Notes: generated by a model not told the origin, from the letters alone. DNA of 64,000 nucleotides from Oscillospiraceae bacterium (GCA_009778065.1 WRKM01000001.1:80916-144915), one strand, 5' to 3'; counted from the first letter of the stretch, positions 44,618 to 53,215 are shown. Numbers and translations are program-made.

Positions 44618-45796
44618 CTAAACTTTATAATAACATTCTTTGAGTATTTCTACGCCTTTTTCTATTTGTTCATCGGAGGGCGTAGCGTATGTCATGCGAA
44701 ATGACATGCTTTTTTCACTTTCATCGACTGAAAAGGCGTTGCCAGGAACAATGGCGACCTTGTTCTTAACGGCTTTTCGCGAAAACTCTACGCTATCCCC
44801 GAAAGGCAGTGTCCCCCAGACGAACAGTCCGCCCTCCGGTTCGGTGAACTTTACCTGTACGGGGAAATTGAATTTAAGGCTGTTAAGCATTAGGTCTCGC
44901 TTACGCTTATATACCTGCCGAAGTCCCTCAAGATATTCGTCAAAGCCGTCACTCGTAATAAATCTGTACGCGAGCATTTGTGCTAAGATATTAGTATGTA
45001 CGGTACTGCATTGAAGCGCGGCGACACTTTTTTGCACAATTCCCTCAGGCGCACACATGAACCCCACCCGAAGCCCCGGCGAAATCGTCTTTGAAAAAGA
45101 ACCCGCATATATTACATGACCTTTTTTATCCATAGATTTAATCGTGGGAATATCCACGCCTGTGAACCTCAGGTCTCCGTAGGGGTTGTCTTCAAGCACG
45201 ACTACATTATATTTGTACGCAAGCGAGAGAACGTCTTTTCTGCGCTGTAGTGACGTGGTCAGACCCGTAGGGTTATGAAAATTCGGAATTATATAAATAA
45301 ATGCCGTTCTGGGATTAGCTTTCAATGCGGCTTCAAGCTTGTCGGGACATATGCCCTCATTATCCGTATCCACGCCGACGAGCTTTGCATTGTAAGAACG
45401 GAAGCTGTTAAGCGAGCCTATAAAGGACGGCTTTTCGCATATGATTGTTTCGCCTTCGTTACAGATTACTTTTGTTGAAAGCTCCATAACCTGTTGCGCT
45501 CCGGCTGTTATGATTAAATCATCTTCGCCGGGTCTGAATATGCCCTTGGCTTCCATATCGGATTTTAACCACTCGCGCAGCTTCGGATAACCCTCCGAGA
45601 TTGAGTACTGCAAAGCCGCCACGGGTTCTTCCGCAAAAATATCGGCGGCGAGCTTCGCGAGCTTGTCCGTCGGGAAGACCTCCGGTGATGGATTGCCTGC
45701 GGCGAAAGGTATTACCGTCGGGTCGGCGGTGAACTTAAAAATTTCTCTGATAATCGAGGGTTTAAGGTTTTTTATTCTGTCGGAATAGACATTCAT
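44618..45796 (-). CDS. PLP-dependent aminotransferase (class I, 2-aminoadipate transaminase-like)
   Basis: 392 residues. Fold type I signatures: NFHNPTGLTTSLQRR, VVLEDNPYGDLRF (the Asp and Tyr that hold PLP), and the Schiff-base lysine in AGSFSKTISPGLRVGFM, plus a C-terminal Arg region (SFRMTYATP). It resembles the MocR-catalytic-domain/LysN group; the exact amino acid substrate is unknown. It is the first gene of the operon with trpS and the sugar kinase, from the promoter at 45839. RBS AAGGAGA. Confidence 0.88.
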   Translation of the reverse strand: MNVYSDRIKNLKPSIIREIFKFTADPTVIPFAAGNPSPEVFPTDKLAKLAADIFAEEPVAALQYSISEGYPKLREWLKSDMEAKGIFRPGEDDLIITAGAQQVMELSTKVICNEGETIICEKPSFIGSLNSFRSYNAKLVGVDTDNEGICPDKLEAALKANPRTAFIYIIPNFHNPTGLTTSLQRRKDVLSLAYKYNVVVLEDNPYGDLRFTGVDIPTIKSMDKKGHVIYAGSFSKTISPGLRVGFMCAPEGIVQKSVAALQCSTVHTNILAQMLAYRFITSDGFDEYLEGLRQVYKRKRDLMLNSLKFNFPVQVKFTEPEGGLFVWGTLPFGDSVEFSRKAVKNKVAIVPGNAFSVDESEKSMSFRMTYATPSDEQIEKGVEILKECYYKV

Positions 45797-45838
45797 TTTC
45801 GGCTCTCCTTATGATGCTTGTTTAGGCTGTTGGTTATA

Positions 45839-45867
45839 ATTCTATCATAAAACATAAAGATATGCAA
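45839..45867 (-). promoter_or_regulatory. sigma-A promoter of aminotransferase-trpS-kdgK
   Basis: TTGCAT (45862-45867), 17 bases, TAGAAT (45839-45844) on the minus strand. Confidence 0.75.
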
Positions 45868-45879
45868 GAGAAATTTGAA

Positions 45880-46284
45880 CTATTCGGCAACATGTAAATG
45901 TGCTTTTAATGCTGACTGCAATAACTGCGAATAATTGACATCGGATTTCTCTGCTAATTCATTCAGCCAAAAAGGAATTGTAAGCGTTTTCTTTACCGAT
46001 TTATTATTTTTTAAAATATAAGCGTTTATATCTGCCGAAACCAAGCTTACAAACCCTTTTCCGCAGTCAGTCACGACATCGCGAATATCGGTCGGCGCAG
46101 GGAGTTCTTCGCCGTCCTTTTTGCACTCTAAAATCCATGTGCAGAGTAAATCCTCCGCCATGTTTAAAGCATCCTGCAAATCGTTACCGTAAGTTGCTAT
46201 CCCGCCCAAATCATTAAAAACAACCGAGTATTGCCCGTTTTCTTCGGGATAAAAACAAGCGGGGTATATATATTTGTGATTCAT
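45880..46284 (-). CDS. hicB: HicB-family antitoxin
   Basis: 134 residues. The N-terminal half is the degraded RNase-H-like HicB fold (YPACFYPEENGQYSVVFNDLGGIATYGNDLQDALNMAEDLL), and the C-terminus a ribbon-helix-helix type DNA-binding region (KKTLTIPFWLNELAEKSDVNYSQLLQSALK). It neutralises HicA and represses the operon. Its ribosome site AAAGGAGGC overlaps the last codons of hicA, so translation is coupled. Confidence 0.93.
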   Translation of the reverse strand: MNHKYIYPACFYPEENGQYSVVFNDLGGIATYGNDLQDALNMAEDLLCTWILECKKDGEELPAPTDIRDVVTDCGKGFVSLVSADINAYILKNNKSVKKTLTIPFWLNELAEKSDVNYSQLLQSALKAHLHVAE

Positions 46285-46285
46285 A

Positions 46286-46477
46286 TTAATTGCCTCCTTT
46301 CAAGCCGGTCTGTCTGTATATCGCGCTGAGTGTTCCTTTGGGAATGTCGCCGGTATGGTTCGGAACGGGGACTTTCTTGCCATTTTTCCTGTACATTACA
46401 TGAGAGCCGCCTGTGCCTTTGACTTCACGCTCCCAACCGTTATCTTTTAATATTTTGTCTAACTCTCTAAACTTCAT
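46286..46477 (-). CDS. hicA: HicA-family mRNA interferase toxin
   Basis: 63 residues from the ATG at 46477 (AAGGCGGGG before it). A double-stranded-RNA-binding-like fold with the catalytic His in GGSHVMYRKNGKKVPVPNH and a second HTGDIPKGTLSAIYRQTG segment. HicA cleaves mRNA when free of HicB. Complete length and intact His suggest that the toxin is active. It precedes hicB by 1 bp. Confidence 0.95.
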   Translation of the reverse strand: MKFRELDKILKDNGWEREVKGTGGSHVMYRKNGKKVPVPNHTGDIPKGTLSAIYRQTGLKGGN

Positions 46478-46504
46478 TCTAAAACCCCGCCTTTCCGTAA
46501 TTCT

Positions 46505-46533
46505 ATTATAATATAATAACACGTATTTGTCAA
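46505..46533 (-). promoter_or_regulatory. consensus promoter of hicAB
   Basis: TTGACA (46528-46533), 17 bases, TATAAT (46505-46510) on the minus strand; its -35 lies inside the operator. Confidence 0.9.
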
Positions 46534-46544
46534 TACGTGTTATT
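46515..46544. promoter_or_regulatory. hicAB operator: 13-bp perfect inverted repeat
   Basis: AATAACACGTATT (46515-46527), 4-base centre TGTC, AATACGTGTTATT (46532-46544). It covers the -35 and spacer of the hicAB promoter, the position for HicB autorepression. Confidence 0.85.
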
Positions 46545-46599
46545 TAGAAATATTAAATTATTCAGTAGGATTACATTTGAAAAAAATTTATTTTTCCGC

Positions 46600-46628
46600 T
46601 TGCTTTTAATGAAATTTTGTTGTATAAT
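46600..46628 (+). promoter_or_regulatory. sigma-A promoter of cheV
   Basis: TTGCTT (46600-46605), 17 bases, TATAAT (46623-46628). The leader is about 52 bases. Confidence 0.72.
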
Positions 46629-46686
46629 GGTATATGAGGAAGAATCCGTCACCTCGCGAAGAAACCAAAAGGAAAGGGCAAGCAGT

Positions 46687-47592
46687 ATGGATGAAATAAT
46701 TTTTGACACTTCAATGAACGAGCTTCAGCTTCTCGAATTCTTGGTAGGAGACGAGTATTTCGGGATAAACATCGCTAAAGTCAGCGAAATTATCAGGTTC
46801 ACCGAGCTCACACCTGTTCCGGCGGCTCCCGAAGCGATTGAGGGGGTTTTCATGCACCGCGACAAGTTAGTCACAGTCATAGACCTCCATGCCGTGTTGG
46901 CTCGTCCTCTACAGGAGGAACACGGAAACGGACTTTTCGTTGTCTGTGATTTTGAGCAGTTCAGCGTTGCTTTTCACGTTTCATCGGTTCTCGGTATACA
47001 GCGTCTGATGTGGTCGTCTATTGAGAAGCCCCCCGCCGTGAGCAAAAACGCCGATGACAGTATAACTACAGGTATGGCGAAGCTTGAGGATAAGATAATC
47101 ATGATTCTCGATTTTGAGAAGATTATTTGCGACTTGAGCCTAAACCCCGAATTTGAACAAGAGGGCTTTGACTCTATCGACATCCCTCACACTCTTGATT
47201 TAAACCGACATTTAATTATCGCAGAGGACAGCCCGTTCTTGTGCAAGGTTTTAATCGAGGCTCTTAAAAACGTAGGCTTCAAGAACACCCACCCTTTTTA
47301 TAACGGTTCTGACGCATGGGATTATATAAAATCCAAAAAAGGCTCGCCGAACCTCGGTAATGACGTTGCCGCCGTTATAAGCGATATAGAAATGCCGCAA
47401 ATGGACGGTCATACTTTGACCCGCTTAATTAAAGAAGACAAAGAGCTGAAAGAAACCCCCGTTTTCATGTTCTCATCGCTGATTCATGAAAACATACGCG
47501 GACGGGGCGATTCAGCCGGCGCGGATGGTCAGTTTGCGAGAAGTCAAATCGGCGAGCTTATCAATACTCTGATAGAGTTTTTGACTAAATAG
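46687..47592 (+). CDS. cheV: CheV-like chemotaxis coupling protein (CheW + receiver)
   Basis: 301 residues from the ATG at 46687 (AAAGGAAAGGG upstream). Residues about 10-150 are a CheW domain (LEFLVGDEYFGINIAKVSEIIRF, GVFMHRDKLVTVIDL). Residues about 170-301 are a receiver domain (LIIAEDSPFLCKVL, phospho-acceptor Asp in VISDIEMPQMDG, SSL switch residues). The conserved Lys of the last receiver loop (TKPE in CheV) is replaced: GADGQFARSQ has Arg there (AGA). It links receptors to CheA; no other che gene is in the window. It stands alone between promoters. Confidence 0.9.
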   Translation: MDEIIFDTSMNELQLLEFLVGDEYFGINIAKVSEIIRFTELTPVPAAPEAIEGVFMHRDKLVTVIDLHAVLARPLQEEHGNGLFVVCDFEQFSVAFHVSSVLGIQRLMWSSIEKPPAVSKNADDSITTGMAKLEDKIIMILDFEKIICDLSLNPEFEQEGFDSIDIPHTLDLNRHLIIAEDSPFLCKVLIEALKNVGFKNTHPFYNGSDAWDYIKSKKGSPNLGNDVAAVISDIEMPQMDGHTLTRLIKEDKELKETPVFMFSSLIHENIRGRGDSAGADGQFARSQIGELINTLIEFLTK

Positions 47593-47725
47593 AGGGTTTA
47601 CTTTTCCCGTTATGCTAAAATTGTATAAACATACAAACCCGATTCGTTAAACTGTACAAAAATTTTAAACTATTGCAAAAACATCTTAGCTTTCGACAAA
47701 AGTTACAATTTGGTAACACTCCTCT

Positions 47726-47767
47726 CACCCGCCCAATTTGTGCATTATTCACAAATCGGGTGGGTTT
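47726..47767 (+). terminator. terminator upstream of the G5/3D gene
   Basis: CACCCGCCCAATTTGTG, loop, CACAAAT-CGGGTGGG followed by TTTTCT. It ends cheV-direction transcription 130 bases after the cheV stop. Confidence 0.75.
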
Positions 47768-47774
47768 TCTCTAT

Positions 47775-47803
47775 TTGACATATACAAAAAATGGGGATAT
47801 AAT
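47775..47803 (+). promoter_or_regulatory. consensus promoter of the G5/3D protein
   Basis: TTGACA (47775-47780), 17 bases, TATAAT (47798-47803). It excludes start codons upstream of about 47810. Confidence 0.9.
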
Positions 47804-47845
47804 AATATTATCCATTTTATTTTAACCGAAAACAGGAGGCTCATT

Positions 47846-49132
47846 TTGTTTCATTTTGCATCTGCGTCTATTAAAACGGCTGTTCAAAGAGCCGTAAAGG
47901 CGCGTAACAGTTTACAGTCACGAACCGCAGTTTCTTTGTTGTCTATATCCGCTACCTGCGTTGCTCTGTTTGTTTTTACGGGTGCATTATATGCCCGTAA
48001 TGTTATAATGATAACCGATGGCGACAATACCTACAGGGTTTATACAACCCAAAGCGACCCCGATTATATTCTCTCAGAGCAAAAAATCGCGCTTGGCGGT
48101 CTGGATTATTACAACTTCGGAGGCTTTAACGGTACCGCGGCGACACTTTCAATAACCCGTTCACATGCCGTCACTGTCTCCGTAGACGGTACAACTATCA
48201 AAACTAAGGCATATACCGACACTTCTGTCGGGAAAGTCCTCGCACAGGAAGGTGTTATTTTAAAAGACGGCGACATCGTCACCCCTGCTTTAACCGAAAA
48301 AATCTCGGATACATGCGATATTGTCATCGACCGTACATTCGGAATCACCGTTAGAATTGAGGGCGTAACACTGAACATATCCGTAAGCCCCGGCGGTAAA
48401 ACCACCTTGGGCGAGATTTTAGAAAACGAGGGTATTCGGCTTGAGGACGGCGATATTGTTTCTGCGGGTTTAAATACAATCGTTTATCCGGGTATGGATG
48501 TGATAATTAATACAATCCGCATGGTTGAAAGAGTCGAGGTCAGAACCATTCCCTACGAGGTGCTTGAAGAAAGCTCAAATCTACTTGCAATCGGCTCAAC
48601 CGAAGTGTTGACGGCAGGGGTAGAAGGCATCGAACACGTCACTCTGCGCGAAAAAATAGTAGACGGCGAGGTCATGACGAGCGAGATTATTAAATCGGAA
48701 ACGATAAGTACGCCCGTAAATGAGAGTCTTTTAGTCGGAAAAGCACTTGCAGAGCCTTACAGTAAACGGGATTTCCCCGAAATAGAGCTTGTTGACGGAC
48801 TGCCTGTTAATTACGAATACAAGCTGTCGGGAACATCCACCGCCTACACCGCGGGTCCCAATTCGGGTACGGCGAGCGGTCGCCCTCTTATAATAGGAAC
48901 TGTTGCGGTTGACCCTCGTAAAATACCCTACGGCTCTTTGCTTTACATAGTCACGCAGGACGGTGGGATTGTATATGGAGCCGCTGTTGCGGCTGATACC
49001 GGAGGCTTTATATACAGTACAGATGTTATTGTTGACGTTTATAAAGGGCTGACCGAGGATAATTACCAAAACGCTTTAAACTGGGGTTTGCGTAATGTTG
49101 ATGTATATGTCATAAGCACGGGAACTTATTAA
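47846..49132 (+). CDS. YabE/Rpf-like cell-wall protein: DUF348, G5 and 3D domains
   Basis: 428 residues from a TTG at 47846, placed seven bases after AGGAGG and downstream of the promoter at 47775. N-terminal membrane anchor (about 28-52), then two DUF348 ubiquitin-like repeats (about 95-205, HAVTVSVDGTTIKTKAYTDTSVGKVL and GITVRIEGVTLNISVSPGGKTTLGEIL), a G5 domain (about 215-295) and a C-terminal 3D domain (about 340-428) with the three catalytic Asp stretches VAVDPRKIPYG, AADTGGF and IVDVY. Such proteins cleave peptidoglycan during spore resuscitation or growth. The gene stands alone between terminators. Confidence 0.92.
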   Translation: MFHFASASIKTAVQRAVKARNSLQSRTAVSLLSISATCVALFVFTGALYARNVIMITDGDNTYRVYTTQSDPDYILSEQKIALGGLDYYNFGGFNGTAATLSITRSHAVTVSVDGTTIKTKAYTDTSVGKVLAQEGVILKDGDIVTPALTEKISDTCDIVIDRTFGITVRIEGVTLNISVSPGGKTTLGEILENEGIRLEDGDIVSAGLNTIVYPGMDVIINTIRMVERVEVRTIPYEVLEESSNLLAIGSTEVLTAGVEGIEHVTLREKIVDGEVMTSEIIKSETISTPVNESLLVGKALAEPYSKRDFPEIELVDGLPVNYEYKLSGTSTAYTAGPNSGTASGRPLIIGTVAVDPRKIPYGSLLYIVTQDGGIVYGAAVAADTGGFIYSTDVIVDVYKGLTEDNYQNALNWGLRNVDVYVISTGTY

Positions 49133-49161
49133 TTTTCCCGATAAATCACCATAAAACTAAT

Positions 49162-49196
49162 ATAGGGGCGGTCGAGAACGGGCGTCTCTATTTTTT
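49162..49196 (+). terminator. terminator after the G5/3D gene
   Basis: ATAGGGGCG, loop, CGTCTCTAT with two G-U pairs, then six T. It ends four bases before the rlmB -35 box. Confidence 0.65.
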
Positions 49197-49199
49197 GAT

Positions 49200-49228
49200 T
49201 TGACTTTTGCGGAAATATTTGTTATACT
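49200..49228 (+). promoter_or_regulatory. promoter placed for a leaderless rlmB transcript
   Basis: TTGACT (49200-49205), 17 bases, TATACT (49223-49228). The expected start, near 49235, coincides with the rlmB ATG at 49236. Confidence 0.75.
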
Positions 49229-49235
49229 TTATTAT

Positions 49236-49970
49236 ATGGTTAACGAAAATATAATTTACGGTAAAAATGCCGTTCTTGAGTATCTCCTTTCAGGGAAACC
49301 TTTAGATTCTCTTTATGTGGTAAAAGGTACTCAGGGCGTAGGTCAGCATATTGCCCTTGCTAAGAAGGGGGGCGGCGTGGTCAAGGACTGTGATGTTGCA
49401 AAATTAAACGCCTTCACAGGCGGCGATAACGCCCGTCACGGCGGCATTGCGCTGATAATTCCCGCTGTCGAATATGTCTCACTCGATGAGATTTTAGCTG
49501 TTTCAAAAGAAAAAAATGTTCCGCCCTTTATTCTTATCGCCGATGAAATAACCGACCCGCATAACTTAGGCGCGTTGATTCGGACGGCTGAAGCGGCAGG
49601 AGCGGATGGTCTCGTCATTCCCAAGCGGAGAAGCGCGGGCGTCGGGGCTACCGTACATTCAGTGTCGGCAGGCGCGGCAAGCCATTTAAAAATATGCAGA
49701 GAAACTAACCTGTCCGATGTTATAACCCGTCTGAAAAAGCTTAATATTTGGATTTACGGGGCAGAAGCCGACGGAGAACCCTATTATAATCAAGATTTTA
49801 CAGGCGGCGTCTGCCTTGTGATAGGCTCCGAGGGACACGGGCTTCGCAGATTAACTAAAGAAAGCTGTGACGCTATAGTCGCTATTCCCATGAAAGGTAA
49901 AATAAATTCTCTCAACGCTTCTGTCTGCGGCGGGATTCTGATGTACGAGGTCGTAAGACAAAGAAAATAA
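49236..49970 (+). CDS. rlmB: 23S rRNA (guanosine-2'-O-)-methyltransferase, RlmB-type
   Basis: 244 residues of the SpoU/TrmH family. N-terminal substrate-binding domain (IIYGKNAVLEYLLSGKPLDSLYV), then the trefoil-knot methyltransferase: motif 1 DEITDPHNLGALIRTAEAAG, motif 2 VIGSEGHGLRRLTKESCD and motif 3 IPMKGKINSLNASVC. It methylates a ribose in the 23S peptidyl-transferase region (G2251 in E. coli). The ATG at 49236 has no Shine-Dalgarno sequence and lies at the predicted transcription start, so the mRNA may be leaderless. The next gene follows after 19 bp. Confidence 0.92.
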   Translation: MVNENIIYGKNAVLEYLLSGKPLDSLYVVKGTQGVGQHIALAKKGGGVVKDCDVAKLNAFTGGDNARHGGIALIIPAVEYVSLDEILAVSKEKNVPPFILIADEITDPHNLGALIRTAEAAGADGLVIPKRRSAGVGATVHSVSAGAASHLKICRETNLSDVITRLKKLNIWIYGAEADGEPYYNQDFTGGVCLVIGSEGHGLRRLTKESCDAIVAIPMKGKINSLNASVCGGILMYEVVRQRK

Positions 49971-49989
49971 AAAACAGAAAGGCAGTTTG

Positions 49990-52900
49990 ATGAGTAAAAA
50001 TTTTTCAGTAGACGATATTCTTGCTGAAATAGATAAAAAGCGCGGCGGCGCAGGCGAGAGTTCGAGTATAGACGAGATTTTAAATACAAAACGCCCGTCG
50101 GGCGTTACAGAGCTTCCGAGTGATGAGAAGCTCCGCGAAGCCATACCCGAACAAAAGCCCGAAGAGTCCGAAAAGCCCGAAAAGCAAAAGCCCGTTAAGC
50201 CCGAAAAGCAAAAGCCCATTAAGCCCGAAAAGCAAAAGCCCGTTAAGCCCGAAAAGCAAAAGCCCGTTGAGCCTGAAAAGCAAAAGCCCGTTAAGCCCGA
50301 AAAGCAAAAGCCCGTTAAGCCCGAAAAGCTAAAACCCGTTAAACCAGAAAAACCGGAACCCGTAAAAATAAAAAAAGAACCCGAACCCTCACTGTCGGCA
50401 ACGGAAGAGCTTTGGGAAAAACCGGCAAAACGCGAAAAACACAGGGAGCGTCCGGGCGAGGTATTCTTCAATAAAGCGACCGTGACACCGAAGCCTATTA
50501 TCGAAAAACCTATTTCAAGCGAATCACCCGCGGGTAAATTACCCGTGAATAAAATATCCGCAGAAAAACCGTCCGCACAGCCGTCTGCCGCGGCAGAAAA
50601 AGAAAAGATAAACAAAGGGGCGGCTATTTCGATTGCGGGAGATTCGGATTTTGAGTTTCCGAAGCTCGAAATTACCCAGGTTCTCGAAAAGCTCAAACCC
50701 GCGCCAATGGACGAGGCTCTAAAGAAACGCGGAGAGGCTTTATTAGAGCGGGATATGGCGTTGGAGCAACCGCTCGAACAGATAGAGGCGTTAAACCCCT
50801 ACGACATGCTCGACTCTCTCTCAAGCAGTAGTGACAAAGACGATGCCGACCCGAAAAGCGAAAAATTTATTTCTTTACTTTCAGGTGACACAAAAGGTAT
50901 TGCAGACGGTGATTTAAAAGAGCTTGCCGTAGAATCACGCAATATGTCCGAGGAGCCTACTGCCGAGGTCGTAAAAACCTATGTCCCGAACTCCGAGCAA
51001 CGCTCGGAGCAACAACCCGCTCCGCCGCAAAAACCGCCCCCCGATTTAATCACAAGCTCTATTGCCGGGCATCTTACCGAAAAAGCCAAACGGAGCAACA
51101 CAGCCCTCATTGAATCCTTAAACAGGGCGTTGCGCGAAAAGCGCGAAAGCGACATCACCGCATACCGCACGCTTTCATCGTCTGAAATAAAAGCCGATAC
51201 CCCCGTCACTCACGGGCTGAATATAGATTATAAAAAACAAATACTGACCGATACATCCCTTTCTATGACTGACCAGCACCCTCAGCTAATCGAGCAGAAA
51301 ATGAAAGAATTGAAAGGTAAACGTAAACGTAAAATCCGCGACTTTGTGCTTGAAGACATTGAGGACGAAAGAAATGCAGATTATGCCGATGAACAGGATT
51401 CAGACTCCGATGATTATGACGATTTTGATTCCTCCGGGCAAATCTGGAACGACCTTTGTGAGGCACATAAAGGGCTTAAACTTCGCTTTTTACTGCTTTT
51501 AATTATTACAGGACTGTCAACAGCCGTAACCCTAATGAACGACTTGGGTATTCAAAGAGCTAATATATTAGGTATAAACGTATATTTTTTAGACAAGGTT
51601 TACGACCCAAAGGGATTTCTGTTTTTTAATCTGATTCTGGGTATTTTAGGCGTGCTGATTTGCTCGCAGGTGGTAAAAGGCGGTCTCATAAAACTTTTCA
51701 CAGGGAAAGCCGATTGTGACAGTCTTTGCGCCGTTCCCGCACTTGCTTCGACGCTTTGTATAATCCCTATGCTTTCGGGCGAGGGTTATTTGTCGCAGGG
51801 ACTCACGAATGTATTTGCGGCGGTGGGACTTGCCGGGTTGTTCTTTAACACGGCGGGAAAACTCATGATGATGTCGCGTGCAAAACGCAATTTTGGTTTT
51901 ATCAGCGGCGACAGCCCTAAGTATTATGCGGAAATAATAAAAGACGAGCAGGTTTCGCGTGCCTTCACAAAAGGCGTTATGCACGAACTTCCCGTGCTTT
52001 GTACCATGAGAAAAACCGAATTTCTGACAGATTTTCTTAAAAACAGCTATTGCAACGATAAAGCCGACCAACTCTGCCGCTATCTCGCCCCTGCGGCTCT
52101 TGCGGCGGCAATAACCACAGGTTTAGGCGCACTCGTCCTGCCTTATGAAAACGCAATGCTTGTCGGTAATGTCTTTTGGGCTTTGTCTGCGGCTGTCGCG
52201 ACACTCTGCGCCTTGTCGCCGCTCTCGATAATGTTTTTGATTAACAACCCTCTGCTTCGCGCCTCAAAAGCTCTTGCGAAAAACGAGGCGGTTGTACTCG
52301 GATATAACTCGGCGGAGCATTTCTCAAAAGTCAACTCCGTGCTTATAGACGCACAGGCTCTGTTTCCTGCGGGCAGTGTTAATTTCAGAAACCTCAAACG
52401 CTGTCAGCAACCCAACTCTTTAGCCCCTTACGCCATAGACGATGCAATTATAACCGCCGCGAGCCTTGCCATAAAGAGCGGCTCCATACTTAGCCCCATG
52501 TTCTACGACATGATAGCGGCGAAGAGCGATATGCTCTACGATATTGATAACTGCATATACGAAGTCAATATGGGGATTTCCGGTTGGATGGGAAATAAAA
52601 GGGTAATGCTCGGTAACCGTGAGCAGATGAAGCATCACGGCATAAAAGTCCCCGACAGAAAAAAAGAATCCGCCTATTCAAAAAAGTTCGGCGATGTGGT
52701 TTATTTGGCTACGGGCGGCGAAACGGTCGCTATGTTCTTCTTGAAAATTGTCCCGAATACAAAGATTAAACGCTCCCTGCAAGCTCTGCAAAGGCATGGC
52801 GTATCTATAATAGTACGTACCCGCGATTCACTCGTCACCGCACATTCGTTAGCGGAAACTTTTGAGCTTACTCCGGAAAACCTACGGATTATCCCGTTTG

Positions 52901-53196
52901 ACCTACACGCTAAGTTCGATGAATGTACCAAATACACCTCGCGCGGTGACGGAAATGTTGCGTGTTCGGGTACATTCTCATCTTTCGCAAGCGCACTCAT
53001 TATCGTCAAAAAAGTGATGAACAGCATAGTACTTTCATCATCAAGCTTATTTTCCGGTGTGTTTCTTGCGGTTATACTCAGCGTTATCTTCACTATCTTC
53101 GGCGGCGGTATACCGTTTTCTTCTACGGGGATTCTGATATATAACGGGTTTTTCTTCCTTGCGATGCTACTGATGCAGGGGGTAAAAAGGTATTAA
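49990..53196 (+). CDS. large membrane protein: degenerate P1B-type ATPase with long cytoplasmic N-terminus
   Basis: 1068 residues. A 480-residue hydrophilic N-terminus (FSVDDILAEID, eight PEKQKPVK repeats, acidic tract) precedes eight membrane helices in a P1B order: four at about 499-630, two at about 699-765 and two at about 1013-1065. Between them, alignment by eye with heavy-metal ATPases gives M4 LSPLSIMFLINNP (for CPC/SPC-type), then EHFSKVNSVLIDAQALF in place of KVDTVVFDKTGTLT (Asp787 kept; Lys-Thr-Gly-Thr lost), MGNKRVMLGNREQM in the N domain, VRTRDS in place of LTGDN, and GDG without the following Asn-Asp. Catalysis by phosphorylation is therefore unlikely. Function unknown. RBS AAAGG; the start codon is the second of TTG-ATG. 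It is probably co-transcribed with rlmB. Confidence 0.75.
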   Translation: MSKNFSVDDILAEIDKKRGGAGESSSIDEILNTKRPSGVTELPSDEKLREAIPEQKPEESEKPEKQKPVKPEKQKPIKPEKQKPVKPEKQKPVEPEKQKPVKPEKQKPVKPEKLKPVKPEKPEPVKIKKEPEPSLSATEELWEKPAKREKHRERPGEVFFNKATVTPKPIIEKPISSESPAGKLPVNKISAEKPSAQPSAAAEKEKINKGAAISIAGDSDFEFPKLEITQVLEKLKPAPMDEALKKRGEALLERDMALEQPLEQIEALNPYDMLDSLSSSSDKDDADPKSEKFISLLSGDTKGIADGDLKELAVESRNMSEEPTAEVVKTYVPNSEQRSEQQPAPPQKPPPDLITSSIAGHLTEKAKRSNTALIESLNRALREKRESDITAYRTLSSSEIKADTPVTHGLNIDYKKQILTDTSLSMTDQHPQLIEQKMKELKGKRKRKIRDFVLEDIEDERNADYADEQDSDSDDYDDFDSSGQIWNDLCEAHKGLKLRFLLLLIITGLSTAVTLMNDLGIQRANILGINVYFLDKVYDPKGFLFFNLILGILGVLICSQVVKGGLIKLFTGKADCDSLCAVPALASTLCIIPMLSGEGYLSQGLTNVFAAVGLAGLFFNTAGKLMMMSRAKRNFGFISGDSPKYYAEIIKDEQVSRAFTKGVMHELPVLCTMRKTEFLTDFLKNSYCNDKADQLCRYLAPAALAAAITTGLGALVLPYENAMLVGNVFWALSAAVATLCALSPLSIMFLINNPLLRASKALAKNEAVVLGYNSAEHFSKVNSVLIDAQALFPAGSVNFRNLKRCQQPNSLAPYAIDDAIITAASLAIKSGSILSPMFYDMIAAKSDMLYDIDNCIYEVNMGISGWMGNKRVMLGNREQMKHHGIKVPDRKKESAYSKKFGDVVYLATGGETVAMFFLKIVPNTKIKRSLQALQRHGVSIIVRTRDSLVTAHSLAETFELTPENLRIIPFDLHAKFDECTKYTSRGDGNVACSGTFSSFASALIIVKKVMNSIVLSSSSLFSGVFLAVILSVIFTIFGGGIPFSSTGILIYNGFFFLAMLLMQGVKRY
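50176..50367 (+). repeat. 24-bp tandem repeats coding PEKQKPVK
   Basis: Eight in-frame units of CCCGAAAAGCAAAAGCCCGT-TAAG type; the last two have diverged (PEKLKPVK, PEKPEPVK). Lys/Pro-rich cytoplasmic linker of the membrane protein. Confidence 0.92.
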
Positions 53197-53215
53197 AACA
53201 AGTTTTTTATCGGTT

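Noticed and set aside
45797..45879. T-box leader for the operon containing trpS
   Set aside because: The leader from the promoter at 45839 is only about 35 bases, too short for a T-box.
47593..47725. Gap after cheV searched for a flagellar sigma-D promoter
   Set aside because: No TAAA-15-GCCGATAA-type pair; only AT-rich sequence and a small GTTAC/GTAAC repeat.
50176..50367. Regular 24-bp repeats considered as a CRISPR array
   Set aside because: The repeats are directly contiguous, without spacers, and in frame within a protein-coding gene.
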